A DNA stretch of 64,000 nt from Halomonas sp. DQ26W (GTDB lineage Bacteria; Pseudomonadota; Gammaproteobacteria; Pseudomonadales; Halomonadaceae): assembly GCF_003339685.1 (NCBI RefSeq), contig NZ_QPKI01000006.1, positions 62,001 through 126,000 on the forward strand. The letters are read 5' to 3'. The notes below the pieces were generated by a model. That model did not search any database and was not told the origin of the DNA. It saw only the letters and a program-made list of their open reading frames with translations. Every line of letters starts with the position of its first letter. Position 1 is the stretch's first letter. The position numbers and the translations under genes are program-made. Below, one piece after another: positions 52,497 to 62,686 of the stretch.

Positions 52497-54785
52497 ATGA
52501 ATGACATGTCCCAACATTCCACGTCGGGTCAAGGCAGATCGCTACTGCCCACCCCTGAGCAGCGGGAGCGCCTGCGGCGCAAGCGCATGCTGAAGGACAA
52601 CATTTCCCGCTATGGTATCGGCGCCGCCGGTATCGGGGTCGTGATCGCCCTTGGGATGATCTTCGTCTACCTATTCTCCGAGGTCATACCGCTCTTCAAG
52701 TCGGCCGAGGTTTCGGCCGAGCAGACCTATGCCATTCCCGGAGTGGGAAGCGGCGAGGCGCTTGAGCACCTGACCATTGACCGTCATGACACCCTGGGAG
52801 CAAGCTTTACCGACACGGGGCGCATCACCTTCTTCGACCTGGAGGGTGGCGACCTGCGCGCGTCGTTCGAGATGCCCCGGCCAGAGGGTGCGACGCGCTC
52901 GGCCTTTGCTACCGCTTTCGCCACCACCCGAGCCTTTGCCTACGGCTACGACAACGGCGACATCAGCCTCGGGCAGGTGGACTACGCCATCACCTATCCC
53001 GATAACCTTCGTCATATCGAGCCCGAGCTCAAATTTCCTCTTGGTGAGGAGCCCCTGACCCTGGACGAGAATGGTCGGGCCATCCAGGTGTTGGGCCTTC
53101 AGATCAGCGACCGCGGTATCTATGCGGCTGCCGAACTCGAGGAAGGCACCCTGATGGTGACCTCCTTCAATCGTCAAGAGAACATCATGACCGGGGAAGT
53201 GACCGTGAAGCAGACCACGGCCGAGTTGCCCGGCTTCGAGGGGCGCGCCCGTCAGATTCTGATCGACAATCGCTTTCGACATCTCTACGTCTCCGACGAC
53301 GCCGGCTACATCCATCACTACGATATCGGCAACCTCAGTAATCCCCAGTATCGTGGGGCCGTTCAGGTCACCGAAAGCGGCTATGTGTCTGAGATGGTTC
53401 TTCTCAACGGCACCGTGTCGATCATCGCTGGCACCTCCGGCGGTCAGGTTCGCCAGTATTTCCCGGTTCGCGACGCCCAGAATCAGTATGACCTGGCCCA
53501 TATTCGTGATTTCGCCCGCTACGACGCGCCGATCACCCATATCGCAGCGGAACACGCTCGCCGTGGCTTCCTGGTGGGCGACGAGCGGGGCAATCTGGGC
53601 ATTCATCACTCGACTGCCAGCGCTGATGTCTTCGATGCGCCGATGACCGAAGGCCCCCTGGCGCGTATCGCCATCTCGCCAGTCAACTCGACGGCCCTGT
53701 TTGCCGATGAAAACAACCAGCTCCAGGTGGCCAGCGTCACCAACCAGCATCCCGGCATTTCCTTCTCTTCCCTTTGGCAGAAGGTCTGGTACGAGGGTAG
53801 CAGCCAGCCACGCTATGTGTGGCAATCCACCGCCGGTGGCGCGGAGTACGAGCCCAAGATGAGCCTGATGCCGCTAACTGTAGGTACTCTGAAGGCGGCC
53901 TTCTACGCCATGCTGTTCGCCACGCCCTTGGCGCTGATGGGAGCCATCTATACGGCCTACTTCATGTCGCCGAAACTGCGCGGCAAGGTCAAGCCCACCA
54001 TCGAGGTGATGGAGGCACTGCCCACGGTCATCCTCGGTTTCCTCGCCGGCCTGTGGCTCGCCCCCTTCGTCGAGAACCGGCTGCCGGCGGTGTTCAGCAT
54101 CTTGATCCTGATGCCGATTGCCATGCTGACCTTTGCCTATCTATGGAGCCGCCTGCCTGAGAAGCTGCGTACCGCAGTGCCCGATGGCTGGGAGGCAGTG
54201 ATTCTAATGCCGATCATCGTGCTGGTGGGCTGGGCCTGTGTCACGGCGAGCCCGTACGTGGAGATCATGTTCTTCGATGGCAGCCTGCGCCAGTGGCTGA
54301 CCGACAACGGCTTCACCTATGACCAGCGCAACGCCCTGGTGGTAGGTATCGCCATGGGTTTTGCGGTAATACCGACGATTTTTTCGATTGCCGAGGATGC
54401 GGTGTTCACCGTGCCCAGGCACCTCACCCAGGGTTCCCTGGCGTTGGGCGCCACCCGCTGGCAGACCGTGGTCGGCGTGGTACTGCCTACCGCCAGCGTC
54501 GGCATGTTCTCGGCGGTAATGATGGGCTTCGGTCGCGCGGTCGGGGAAACCATGATTGTGCTGATGGCCACCGGCAACAGCCCGATCATGAACTTCAATA
54601 TCTTCGAGGGCATGCGCACCTTGTCAGCCAATATAGCGGTCGAGATGACGGAAGCCGCGGTGGGATCCAGCCACTTCCGCGTACTGTTCCTTGCTGCATT
54701 GGTCCTTCTGGGCATGACCTTCCTGGTCAATACGCTGGCCGAGATCATTCGTCAGCGCCTGCGCAAGCGCTACGGCAACCTCTGA
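52497..54785 (+). CDS. pstC: Phosphate ABC permease PstC with large periplasmic domain
   Basis: A 762-residue permease, more than twice the usual PstC length. A basic cytoplasmic tail leads to helix 1 (about residues 43-66). About 390 residues of periplasmic sequence follow before the second helix near 470. Repeated strands within that insertion, such as GYDNGDISLG, LYVSDDAGYIHHYD, IIAGTSGGQVRQY, LVGDERGNLGI and LFADENNQLQV, look like propeller blades. The C-terminal third is a normal PstC channel, with coupling loop SLALGATRWQTVVGVVLP. Insertion role unknown; sensing or docking of PstS is possible. Confidence 0.93.
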   Translation: MNDMSQHSTSGQGRSLLPTPEQRERLRRKRMLKDNISRYGIGAAGIGVVIALGMIFVYLFSEVIPLFKSAEVSAEQTYAIPGVGSGEALEHLTIDRHDTLGASFTDTGRITFFDLEGGDLRASFEMPRPEGATRSAFATAFATTRAFAYGYDNGDISLGQVDYAITYPDNLRHIEPELKFPLGEEPLTLDENGRAIQVLGLQISDRGIYAAAELEEGTLMVTSFNRQENIMTGEVTVKQTTAELPGFEGRARQILIDNRFRHLYVSDDAGYIHHYDIGNLSNPQYRGAVQVTESGYVSEMVLLNGTVSIIAGTSGGQVRQYFPVRDAQNQYDLAHIRDFARYDAPITHIAAEHARRGFLVGDERGNLGIHHSTASADVFDAPMTEGPLARIAISPVNSTALFADENNQLQVASVTNQHPGISFSSLWQKVWYEGSSQPRYVWQSTAGGAEYEPKMSLMPLTVGTLKAAFYAMLFATPLALMGAIYTAYFMSPKLRGKVKPTIEVMEALPTVILGFLAGLWLAPFVENRLPAVFSILILMPIAMLTFAYLWSRLPEKLRTAVPDGWEAVILMPIIVLVGWACVTASPYVEIMFFDGSLRQWLTDNGFTYDQRNALVVGIAMGFAVIPTIFSIAEDAVFTVPRHLTQGSLALGATRWQTVVGVVLPTASVGMFSAVMMGFGRAVGETMIVLMATGNSPIMNFNIFEGMRTLSANIAVEMTEAAVGSSHFRVLFLAALVLLGMTFLVNTLAEIIRQRLRKRYGNL

Positions 54786-54800
54786 TACCGGGAGACTCTG

Positions 54801-56477
54801 ATGAAACGTTGGTGGAAAAGCGGTGCCCCCTGGGTGTGGTTGAATGCCGGCGCAGTGGCGATCTCGGTCATCATGGTACTGGGGCTGATCGGCCTGATCG
54901 CCGTGCGCGGCCTCAGCCACTTTTACCCCACCGAGATCGTCGAATTCCAGGTCGGTGATCCTGAGCGGGGCCTCGGCCAGATGGTGATGGGCGAACACGT
55001 CCGCGCCGAAACCATACCGGTCCCCGTGGCGCGGGATGCAGGCATCGCAGTGCCTCCCGAGCTTGGCGACGACGGCCTGGTGACCCGGCACCTGATCAAG
55101 CAGGGCAACCGGGATGTGACGGGGCAGGATTTCGCCTGGTACGCCGAACTGCAGATGACGGAGTGGCAGGCACCCCCGGATGCCATGCGCCTGGAGCGTC
55201 GCGAGTGGGGCGACTTCTATGGCTATCCACTACGCGTGCTGGAGGACGGTGAGGTGGTCGCTGAGGGCGAGGGGCTATGGGAGGCGCTGCAGTCGCGGGT
55301 CGACCGCAGCAATACCCTGTTCCGGGAACTTCGCCAAATAGAGCGTAACGACGTGGGGGTGATCAGCTCGGAAATGGAGGAACTGCGCTTGCGGGAGCGG
55401 GCCCTGCAGCGTGATCTCAATATCGAACCCGACGCACTTCAGACACAGCTCGGTCAAATCCAGGTGCGTCAGTCCACCCTTCAGCAAGAATTCGAGGTGC
55501 TGCGTGGCGAAATTGACATCCTGCGCCGAGAGCTCTATCGCGACACCCTGGTAGCATCGGTCGTCGGCGGGCAGGAGGTCCAGATTCGCATCGGCGATAT
55601 CGTGCGGGCCGTGCAGCCCAACAGCCTGTCTCTGACCGCCAAGGTGGTGGAGTATGGGCAGCAGTTCTGGGCCTTCGTCAGCGGCGAGCCCCGCGAAGCC
55701 AATACGGCGGGCGGCATCTTTCCGGCGATCTTCGGCACCGTGACCATGGTGCTGCTGATGTCGATGATCGTCAGCCCCTTCGGCGTGCTGGCCGCCATCT
55801 ACCTGCGCGAGTATGCCAAGCAGGGGCCGCTTCTGCGCTTGATCCGCATCTCGGTCTACAACCTCGCCGGGGTGCCCTCCATCGTCTACGGTGTCTTCGG
55901 CCTGGGCTTCTTCATCTACACTCTGGGCGGCTCCATCGACCAGCTCTTCTACTCGGAGCGATTGCCCTCGCCCACCTTCGGTTCGCCGGCGCTGGTCTGG
56001 GCCTCGCTGACCCTGGCGTTGCTGACTCTGCCGGTGGTGATCGTCTCCACCGAGGAGGGGCTGGCGCGGATTCCTTCCTCGGTACGCCACGGCTCACTGG
56101 CACTGGGGGCGACCAAGTCCGAGACCCTTTGGAAGGTGGTAGTACCGCTGGCCACACCGGCGATGATGACCGGCATGATCCTGGCTATTGCCCGTGCCGC
56201 CGGCGAGGTGGCGCCGCTGATGCTGGTGGGCGTGGTCAAACTGGCACCGACCCTACCGGTGGATGGGACCTTCCCGTTCGTGCACCTGGACCGCCAGATC
56301 ATGCACCTGGGCTTTCACATCTACGACGTCGGCTTCCAGAGCCCCAATGTCGAGGCCGCCCGCCCGCTGGTCTACGCCACGGCACTGGTGCTGGTGATCT
56401 TGATCGTGGTGCTCAACCTGACCGCGATCAGCATTCGCAACCGGCTGCGCGAGCGCTACCGCGCCGCCACCGACTGA
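54801..56477 (+). CDS. pstA: Phosphate ABC permease PstA with periplasmic coiled coil
   Basis: A 558-residue partner of PstC, about twice the usual length. Helix 1 (residues about 12-36) is followed by a periplasmic insertion to about 290. It includes a strong coiled coil around residues 165-255 (LFRELRQIERN, EEMEELRLRERALQ-type heptads, QSTLQQEFEVLRGEIDILRREL). The channel part begins near residue 300, with the coupling loop HGSLALGATKSETLWKVVVP. It ends near pstB, 30 nt away. Confidence 0.93.
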   Translation: MKRWWKSGAPWVWLNAGAVAISVIMVLGLIGLIAVRGLSHFYPTEIVEFQVGDPERGLGQMVMGEHVRAETIPVPVARDAGIAVPPELGDDGLVTRHLIKQGNRDVTGQDFAWYAELQMTEWQAPPDAMRLERREWGDFYGYPLRVLEDGEVVAEGEGLWEALQSRVDRSNTLFRELRQIERNDVGVISSEMEELRLRERALQRDLNIEPDALQTQLGQIQVRQSTLQQEFEVLRGEIDILRRELYRDTLVASVVGGQEVQIRIGDIVRAVQPNSLSLTAKVVEYGQQFWAFVSGEPREANTAGGIFPAIFGTVTMVLLMSMIVSPFGVLAAIYLREYAKQGPLLRLIRISVYNLAGVPSIVYGVFGLGFFIYTLGGSIDQLFYSERLPSPTFGSPALVWASLTLALLTLPVVIVSTEEGLARIPSSVRHGSLALGATKSETLWKVVVPLATPAMMTGMILAIARAAGEVAPLMLVGVVKLAPTLPVDGTFPFVHLDRQIMHLGFHIYDVGFQSPNVEAARPLVYATALVLVILIVVLNLTAISIRNRLRERYRAATD

Positions 56478-56507
56478 CGCCAAACGATAACCCATACGAG
56501 GCGAAAC

Positions 56508-57323
56508 ATGACGACCATGACGTCAGCCACGACCACCGCCAGCCATCGCGACGCGATGCAAGGCATGGGCAAGACCACCTTCCAGGTGCGTGATCTCAAT
56601 CTGTTCTACGGCAAGGATCAGGCTTTGAAAGGGATCGATATAGATATACCGGCCAACAAAGTGACCGCCTTCATCGGTCCCTCCGGCTGCGGCAAGTCGA
56701 CCCTGCTGCGCTGCTTCAACCGCATGAACGACCTGGTCGACATCTGCCGCATCGAAGGGCAGATTCTGCTCGACGGCAAGGACATCCATGCGCGCGGGGT
56801 CGACGTGGCGGAACTACGGCGCAAGGTGGGCATGGTATTTCAGAAGCCCAATCCCTTCCCCAAGTCGATCTACGAGAACGTCGCCTACGGCTTGCGCCTG
56901 CAAGGGGTCAACAACAAGTCTGTGCTCGACGAGGTGGTCGAACGCTCACTGCGCGGCGCCGCGCTGTGGGACGAGGTCAAGGACCGCCTCGGCGTCAATG
57001 CCTTCGGGCTGTCCGGCGGCCAGCAGCAGCGCCTGGTGATCGCCCGGGCCATCGCCATCGAGCCAGAAGTGATCCTGCTCGACGAGCCGGCCTCGGCGCT
57101 CGACCCGATTTCGACGCTGAAGATCGAGGAGCTGATCCACGAGCTGAAGGAGCAGTACACCATCCTGATCGTGACCCACAATATGCAGCAGGCGGCCCGA
57201 GTCTCCGACTACACCGCCTTCATGTACCTGGGGGACATGGTGGAATTCGGTGAAACCAACAAGATTTTCACCGAGCCGGAGAAGAAGCAGACCGAGGATT
57301 ACATCACCGGACGCTATGGATGA
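56508..57323 (+). CDS. pstB: Phosphate ABC transporter ATPase PstB
   Basis: ATPase that powers phosphate import, 271 residues. Walker [10 protein letters not shown] at residues 57-65, signature LSGGQQQR near 168, Walker [14 protein letters not shown]-loop [13 protein letters not shown]. The run [19 protein letters not shown] is typical of PstB. All motifs are canonical, unlike its paralogue on the other strand. It closes the plus-strand pst unit. Confidence 0.96.
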   Translation: MTTMTSATTTASHRDAMQGMGKTTFQVRDLNLFYGKDQALKGIDIDIPANKVTAFIGPSGCGKSTLLRCFNRMNDLVDICRIEGQILLDGKDIHARGVDVAELRRKVGMVFQKPNPFPKSIYENVAYGLRLQGVNNKSVLDEVVERSLRGAALWDEVKDRLGVNAFGLSGGQQQRLVIARAIAIEPEVILLDEPASALDPISTLKIEELIHELKEQYTILIVTHNMQQAARVSDYTAFMYLGDMVEFGETNKIFTEPEKKQTEDYITGRYG

Positions 57324-57391
57324 TGCCGGTATCTCACCATTATCGCGTTGACCGGGGTCGCTGAGACTAACCCACCTGGGGTGCGATAGCG

Positions 57392-57410
57392 CTGTCATCT
57401 TAATGACATG
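57392..57410 (+). promoter_or_regulatory. Possible PhoB site upstream of phoB
   Basis: CTGTCATCTTAATGACATG has one perfect half-site CTGTCAT and a second half in inverted rather than direct orientation. It lies about 50 nt before phoB. Autoregulation by PhoB would be normal, but this site is weaker than the others here. Confidence 0.4.
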
Positions 57411-57459
57411 ATATCGTGCTGTTATCGTCATCGACCCGCGACTGAGCTAGAGGCCCCGT

Positions 57460-58149
<690 letters not shown>

Positions 58150-58150
58150 C

Positions 58151-59458
58151 ATGCGGCTATGGAGCCGTGAACTCTGGCGCCTGGGCCTGATGGCTGGAGC
58201 GGGCGGCCTGATCGGCTGGTTGTTCTCGGCCTTCGGGCTCGGCCTGGCCGCCGGCCTGGCCTTCTATCTCTATCGCCACCTGCGTTGGCTGCGTGCCCTG
58301 CACCTCTGGCTGACCCGCAACCCACAGGCCGAGCCGCCCGCCGCCAAAGGTCTCTGGGGAGAGCTGTTCGATCGCCTCTACCGCTATCAGAAGGGCCAGC
58401 GCCATACCCAGGAGCGGCTGCGTACCACCCTCAAACGCATCCAGGAGTCCTCGGAAGCCATGCGCGACAGCGTGGTGATGCTCGACCAGCATGGCGACCT
58501 GGAATGGTGGAACAGCGCCGCCGACCGCATGCTGGGCCTGCGCACCCAGCAGGATCGCGGCCAGCACATTACCAATCTGGTGCGCGATCCGCGCTTCGTC
58601 GCCTACTTCAAGGTCCGCGACTACCGGGAGCCCCTGACGCTGCCCTCGCCCATCGACGAACGGATGATGCTGCAGATCCAGATTACCCTCTACGGTGACG
58701 ACGAGCGCCTGTTGATGGCACGGGACATCACACGCCTGCACCGCCTGGAACAGATGCGACGCGACTTCGTCGCCAACGTCTCCCACGAACTGAGGACGCC
58801 GCTGACCGTCCTCGCTGGCTATCTCGAAACCTATGCCGATAACGCCGACCAGTTGCCTCCCCGCCTTGCCCGCAGCCTCTCACAGATGCAGGGCCAGACC
58901 ACCCGCATGCAGAGTCTGGTCAACGACCTATTGATGTTGTCACGACTGGAGCTCGAGCAGAGCGGTGAGGACCACTCGTCTCTGGATATTACCGAGCTAC
59001 TCGAGAACATCTGTCGCGATGCCACAGCGCTCGCCAACGGCCAGCAACAGATCACGGTGGAGATCGGTGAGGAACGAATGCTTCACGGCAGCGAGCAGGA
59101 AGTTCGCAGTGCGGTATCCAACCTGGCCTACAACGCCGTGCGCTATACCCCGCCAGGCAGCCACATCGTCCTGCGCTGGAAGGCCTGCGGCCCAGGTGCC
59201 TGTATCGAGGTGGAGGACGACGGCGACGGCATCGACCCGGAGCATGTCCCCCGGCTCACTGAGCGCTTCTATCGGGTCGACAAGGGCAGAAGCACCGCTA
59301 CCGGCGGCACCGGCCTGGGCCTGGCCATCGTCAAGCACGTGCTGCTGCGCCATGAGGCGACCCTGGAGATCGATACGCGCCCCGGCCAGGGGGCGCTGTT
59401 CCGCTGCGTCTTTCCCGACGCGCGGCTGGTCCCGACGCCCCTCAATCACGACGCTTGA
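58151..59458 (+). CDS. phoR: Phosphate-regulon sensor kinase PhoR
   Basis: A 435-residue membrane histidine kinase. Two N-terminal hydrophobic segments lie at about residues 10-42 with no large periplasmic domain, as in other PhoR proteins. A PAS domain is at about 95-190, the H-box with His212 in VSHELRTPLTV, and the ATP-binding motifs NLAYNAVRYTP, DDGDGI and GGTGLGLAIVKH. ATG 58151 begins directly after the phoB stop. Its last 17 bp overlap the end of the convergent phoU gene. Confidence 0.95.
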   Translation: MRLWSRELWRLGLMAGAGGLIGWLFSAFGLGLAAGLAFYLYRHLRWLRALHLWLTRNPQAEPPAAKGLWGELFDRLYRYQKGQRHTQERLRTTLKRIQESSEAMRDSVVMLDQHGDLEWWNSAADRMLGLRTQQDRGQHITNLVRDPRFVAYFKVRDYREPLTLPSPIDERMMLQIQITLYGDDERLLMARDITRLHRLEQMRRDFVANVSHELRTPLTVLAGYLETYADNADQLPPRLARSLSQMQGQTTRMQSLVNDLLMLSRLELEQSGEDHSSLDITELLENICRDATALANGQQQITVEIGEERMLHGSEQEVRSAVSNLAYNAVRYTPPGSHIVLRWKACGPGACIEVEDDGDGIDPEHVPRLTERFYRVDKGRSTATGGTGLGLAIVKHVLLRHEATLEIDTRPGQGALFRCVFPDARLVPTPLNHDA

Positions 59459-60170
59459 GCGCATCTTCGTCGATCTGGTCCGGGTCCATGTGACGAATGT
59501 CCAGGCCCTTGACCAGGTAGATGACGTACTCTGCCAGGTTGTCGGCATGGTCTCCAACTCGCTCCAGGGCACGCAGTATCCACATCACGCTGAGCACCGG
59601 GCCGATAGCGCGGTTGTCTTCCATCATGAAAGTCATCAGCGAGCGCATGGCACTGCCGTATTCGTCGTCCACCGTCTCGTCCTCGCGCACCACCTGCAGC
59701 GCCAGCTCGGTGTCGAAACGGGCGAAGGCGGTCAGTGCATCGCGCAGCATCTTGCGCACGTGCTCGCTGATGTGGCGCACTTCCACCGCCCCGCGCACGG
59801 CGGTGCCGCTCTCGATCAGAATCAGGGCATTGCGGGCGATCTTGCTCGCCTCATCGCCGATCCGCTCCAGGTCCGCCGTGGCACGGATCACCGCCAGCAC
59901 CAGACGCAGGTCCGATGCCGCCGGCTGCCTTCGCGCCAGCACCCGGGTACACTCATCGTCGATCTTTAGCTGCATGTCGTTGACCTGGCGGTCGTTGTCG
60001 CGCACCTTCTCGGCCAGCCGGCTATCGCCCTCGAGCAGCGCCTTCACTGCCTCCTGGACCTGATTCTCGACCAACCCCCCCATGGTCATCAGGTGGGTCT
60101 TGAGCTCCTCCAGCTCCTGGTTGAACTGTCGGGAAATATGCTGGCTATGGGTATCGCTGGTGATGTCCAT
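59442..60170 (-). CDS. phoU: Phosphate transport regulator PhoU
   Basis: A 242-residue helical protein that couples Pst activity to PhoR and represses the regulon when phosphate is plentiful. Duplicated helical repeats carry the metal-binding motifs RATADLERIGDEASKIARNA near residue 80 and RALERVGDHADNLAEYVIYL near residue 190. ATG 60170 with a CAGGAG site is preferred over the frame to 60293. It is last in the pstS2-pstC2A2B2 unit, and its 3' end overlaps that of phoR. Confidence 0.95.
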   Translation of the reverse strand: MDITSDTHSQHISRQFNQELEELKTHLMTMGGLVENQVQEAVKALLEGDSRLAEKVRDNDRQVNDMQLKIDDECTRVLARRQPAASDLRLVLAVIRATADLERIGDEASKIARNALILIESGTAVRGAVEVRHISEHVRKMLRDALTAFARFDTELALQVVREDETVDDEYGSAMRSLMTFMMEDNRAIGPVLSVMWILRALERVGDHADNLAEYVIYLVKGLDIRHMDPDQIDEDALKRRD

Positions 60171-60195
60171 GGGACTCTCCTGGTGACCGTCGAGG

Positions 60196-61056
60196 TCAGG
60201 CCATGCGGCCGGTGATGTAGTTTTCGGTGCGCGCCAGGCGCGGATTGGTGAAGAGGCTGGCTGTGGGGGCATACTCCACCAGCTCGCCGTCATGGAGGAA
60301 GGCGGTGTAGTCCGAGACCCGCGCTGCCTGCTGCATGTTGTGGGTGACCAGCACCACGGTCAGCTGCGACTTCAGGCTGCGGATCAGCTCCTCGATCTTC
60401 AGCGTCGAGATCGGATCCAGCGCCGAGGCCGGCTCATCGAGCAGCAGCACCTCGGGGCGAACCGCCAGGGTACGGGCGATCACCAGGCGCTGCTGCTGGC
60501 CGATGGAGAGCGACCAGGCCGAGGCGCGCAGGCGATCCTTCACCTCGCTCCACAGCGCCGCCGCTTCCAGCGCCCATTCGACGATGTCGCTCATCCGCCG
60601 CCGCGTCAGACCGCCTTGAAGTCGCAGCCCGAATGCCACGTTCTCGTAGATCGACATGGGAAACGGGTTGGGCGCCTGGAACACCATCCCCACTCGTCGC
60701 CGCAGCTCGTCCACCGCCACCTCGGGCGCGTGAATCTCTTGCCCCTCCAGGCGAATGCTGCCCTGTCGACTGACCGCCTCGTTGAGATCGTGCAGCCGGT
60801 TCAGCGCCCGTAGAAGAGTCGACTTGCCGCAACCGGAGGGGCCGATGAAGGCCGTCACCCGGTGGCGCGGCACACGCAGGCTCAGGTCGCGCAGCGCCAT
60901 CTTGCCGTCGTAGGACAGGCTCAACCGCTCGACATCGAGGCAGCTGACGTCGGGGGCGAAGTCGATGATCGGCCCCATTGCAGTCGAACGATCCGATTCC
61001 AGACGAGTGGCATCCGGACGCTGCTGGCTTGGCGGTGAGAGCGGTAGTTCGGGCAT
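60196..61056 (-). CDS. Second PstB-type ATPase with altered signature motif
   Basis: A 286-residue PstB paralogue. Walker [10 protein letters not shown] and Walker [13 protein letters not shown] are intact, and the H-loop [13 protein letters not shown] is kept. The ABC signature reads LSIGQQQR in place of LSGGQQQR, so the first Gly is Ile. An N-terminal extension of about 45 residues precedes the ABC fold. ATG 61056 follows the pstA2 stop by 19 nt; the frame to 61113 would overlap it. A substituted signature Gly usually lowers ATPase activity. Confidence 0.9.
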   Translation of the reverse strand: MPELPLSPPSQQRPDATRLESDRSTAMGPIIDFAPDVSCLDVERLSLSYDGKMALRDLSLRVPRHRVTAFIGPSGCGKSTLLRALNRLHDLNEAVSRQGSIRLEGQEIHAPEVAVDELRRRVGMVFQAPNPFPMSIYENVAFGLRLQGGLTRRRMSDIVEWALEAAALWSEVKDRLRASAWSLSIGQQQRLVIARTLAVRPEVLLLDEPASALDPISTLKIEELIRSLKSQLTVVLVTHNMQQAARVSDYTAFLHDGELVEYAPTASLFTNPRLARTENYITGRMA

Positions 61057-61075
61057 CGCGTGGCTCAATCCTTGG

Positions 61076-62686
61076 TCAGTGGCGCGACAGCGCCCCGTGG
61101 CGCGCCCTGACATAATGACGCAGAAATATTGCAGTCAGGTTAAGCACCACCACTACCAGCACCAGCAACAGCGCTGTGGCATAGACCACCGGCATGGCCG
61201 CCTGGATATCGTCACCGTGAAAGGCGGTATCGTAGACGTGATAGCCCAGGTGCATGAACTTGCGCTCAAGGTGCAGGAAAGGAAATTCGCCGTCCATCGG
61301 CACCTGGGGCGCCAGCTTGGCGACCCCTACCAGCATCAGCGGTGCCACCTCACCGGCGGCACGAGCCACGGCCAGGATCATGCCGGTCAGCATCGCCGGC
61401 ACCGCCATGGGCAGCACCACCCGGGTCAGCATCTCCAGCCGCGTGGCCCCAAGTGCCAGCGCCCCTTCCCGCTGGTGGTCGGGAATCCGCACCAGCCCCT
61501 CCTCGGTCGCCACGATCACCACCGGCAGGGTCAGCAGCGCCAGGGTCAGCGAAGCCCACAGCAGCCCGCCCGTGCCGAAAGTGGGCGATGGCAGTTCGTC
61601 GCTGAAGAACCACTCGTCGATCGATCCACCGATACCGTAGACGAAGACTCCGAGGCCAAATACGCCGTAGACGATGGAGGGGACACCGGCCAGGTTGCGT
61701 ACCGCGATACGCACCCAGTTCGTCAGGCGGCCCTGATGGGCCACTTCATTGAGGTAGACCGCCGCCAGCACGCCGAATGGGGCAACCAGCAGCGACATCA
61801 GCATCACCATCAGCACGGTACCGAAGATGGCCGGCCATACGCCGCCGGCGGTATTCGCCGCCCTCGGCCCCTCGGAGAGGAAGCGCCCTACCCCCCGCCC
61901 CCAGGCACCCAGCTTCTCCGGCAGCGACATGGCATTGGGCCGCCAGGAACGCAGCACTTCATCCAGGGTCAGGACAATGCGCCGGCCGTCGACGCTCTCC
62001 AGCACCGCCGCATCGGTCTGCATGCTCTCCTGGAGCCCACGAATTCGCTCGTTGGTCTCGGCCAACCGGCGCTGCGTCGCCCTGTCACCGGGGTCATTCT
62101 CAAGCCGGCGCACCAGCGGCGGGATGACACGCTGCTGCAACTCGTCGCGCTCGGCGCGCAACGCATCGACAGCGGAGAGGCGTTCCTGAAGCGTGGTCCA
62201 GGTGGCCGTACCACCACCATCACCACCACCACGCCCCCCCTCGCCGACCGAGGTGCCTTGCTGCCCGGCTGTCACCACCTCGACCAGTCGGCCGATGAAG
62301 TCACCGTGCCGACTACGTTCCAGCACGACCAGTTCGCGGGGCAACTCGCTTGCGGTGATGCGAGCAACCGCCACCCATTGCCAGACATGGCCGTCGAGAT
62401 CGCGATTGCCGGTGAAGTAGAGCCGCTCCCTGGCCCCGCCAGCGCCATCCGCTGCCGGCAGCGGCAGTTCGCGCACCGCACGGCCCGCGAACACCTGCCC
62501 ATCGTCGAGTTCCACCAGCGACACCGATGCCGGCCAGAAGTGGCCGAGACCGCGAACGGCAATCAGGGTCAGCAGCCCTGCCAACAGCAACAGCGACAAT
62601 GCCACGCTGCCGGCGGCCAGCCAGGCCCAGGGCCCCTCGCCCCGCGGCTGCCAAGTGCGAAAGCCCGTTACCGCGGCCAGGCTCAC
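61076..62686 (-). CDS. Second PstA-type permease
   Basis: A 536-residue permease. Helix 1 (about residues 20-45) is followed by a periplasmic insertion that includes a Gly-rich linker ([11 protein letters not shown] near 155) and a heptad-rich stretch ([31 protein letters not shown]). The channel region follows from about residue 280, with the coupling loop [20 protein letters not shown]. It overlaps pstC2 by 4 bp (ATGA). The partners around it place it in the second phosphate transporter. Confidence 0.9.
   Translation of the reverse strand: MSLAAVTGFRTWQPRGEGPWAWLAAGSVALSLLLLAGLLTLIAVRGLGHFWPASVSLVELDDGQVFAGRAVRELPLPAADGAGGARERLYFTGNRDLDGHVWQWVAVARITASELPRELVVLERSRHGDFIGRLVEVVTAGQQGTSVGEGGRGGGDGGGTATWTTLQERLSAVDALRAERDELQQRVIPPLVRRLENDPGDRATQRRLAETNERIRGLQESMQTDAAVLESVDGRRIVLTLDEVLRSWRPNAMSLPEKLGAWGRGVGRFLSEGPRAANTAGGVWPAIFGTVLMVMLMSLLVAPFGVLAAVYLNEVAHQGRLTNWVRIAVRNLAGVPSIVYGVFGLGVFVYGIGGSIDEWFFSDELPSPTFGTGGLLWASLTLALLTLPVVIVATEEGLVRIPDHQREGALALGATRLEMLTRVVLPMAVPAMLTGMILAVARAAGEVAPLMLVGVAKLAPQVPMDGEFPFLHLERKFMHLGYHVYDTAFHGDDIQAAMPVVYATALLLVLVVVVLNLTAIFLRHYVRARHGALSRH

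Noticed and set aside
62205..62245. Repetitive ACC/CACCAC tract
   Set aside because: It encodes the Gly-rich linker of PstA2; too short and imperfect to be a tandem-repeat locus.
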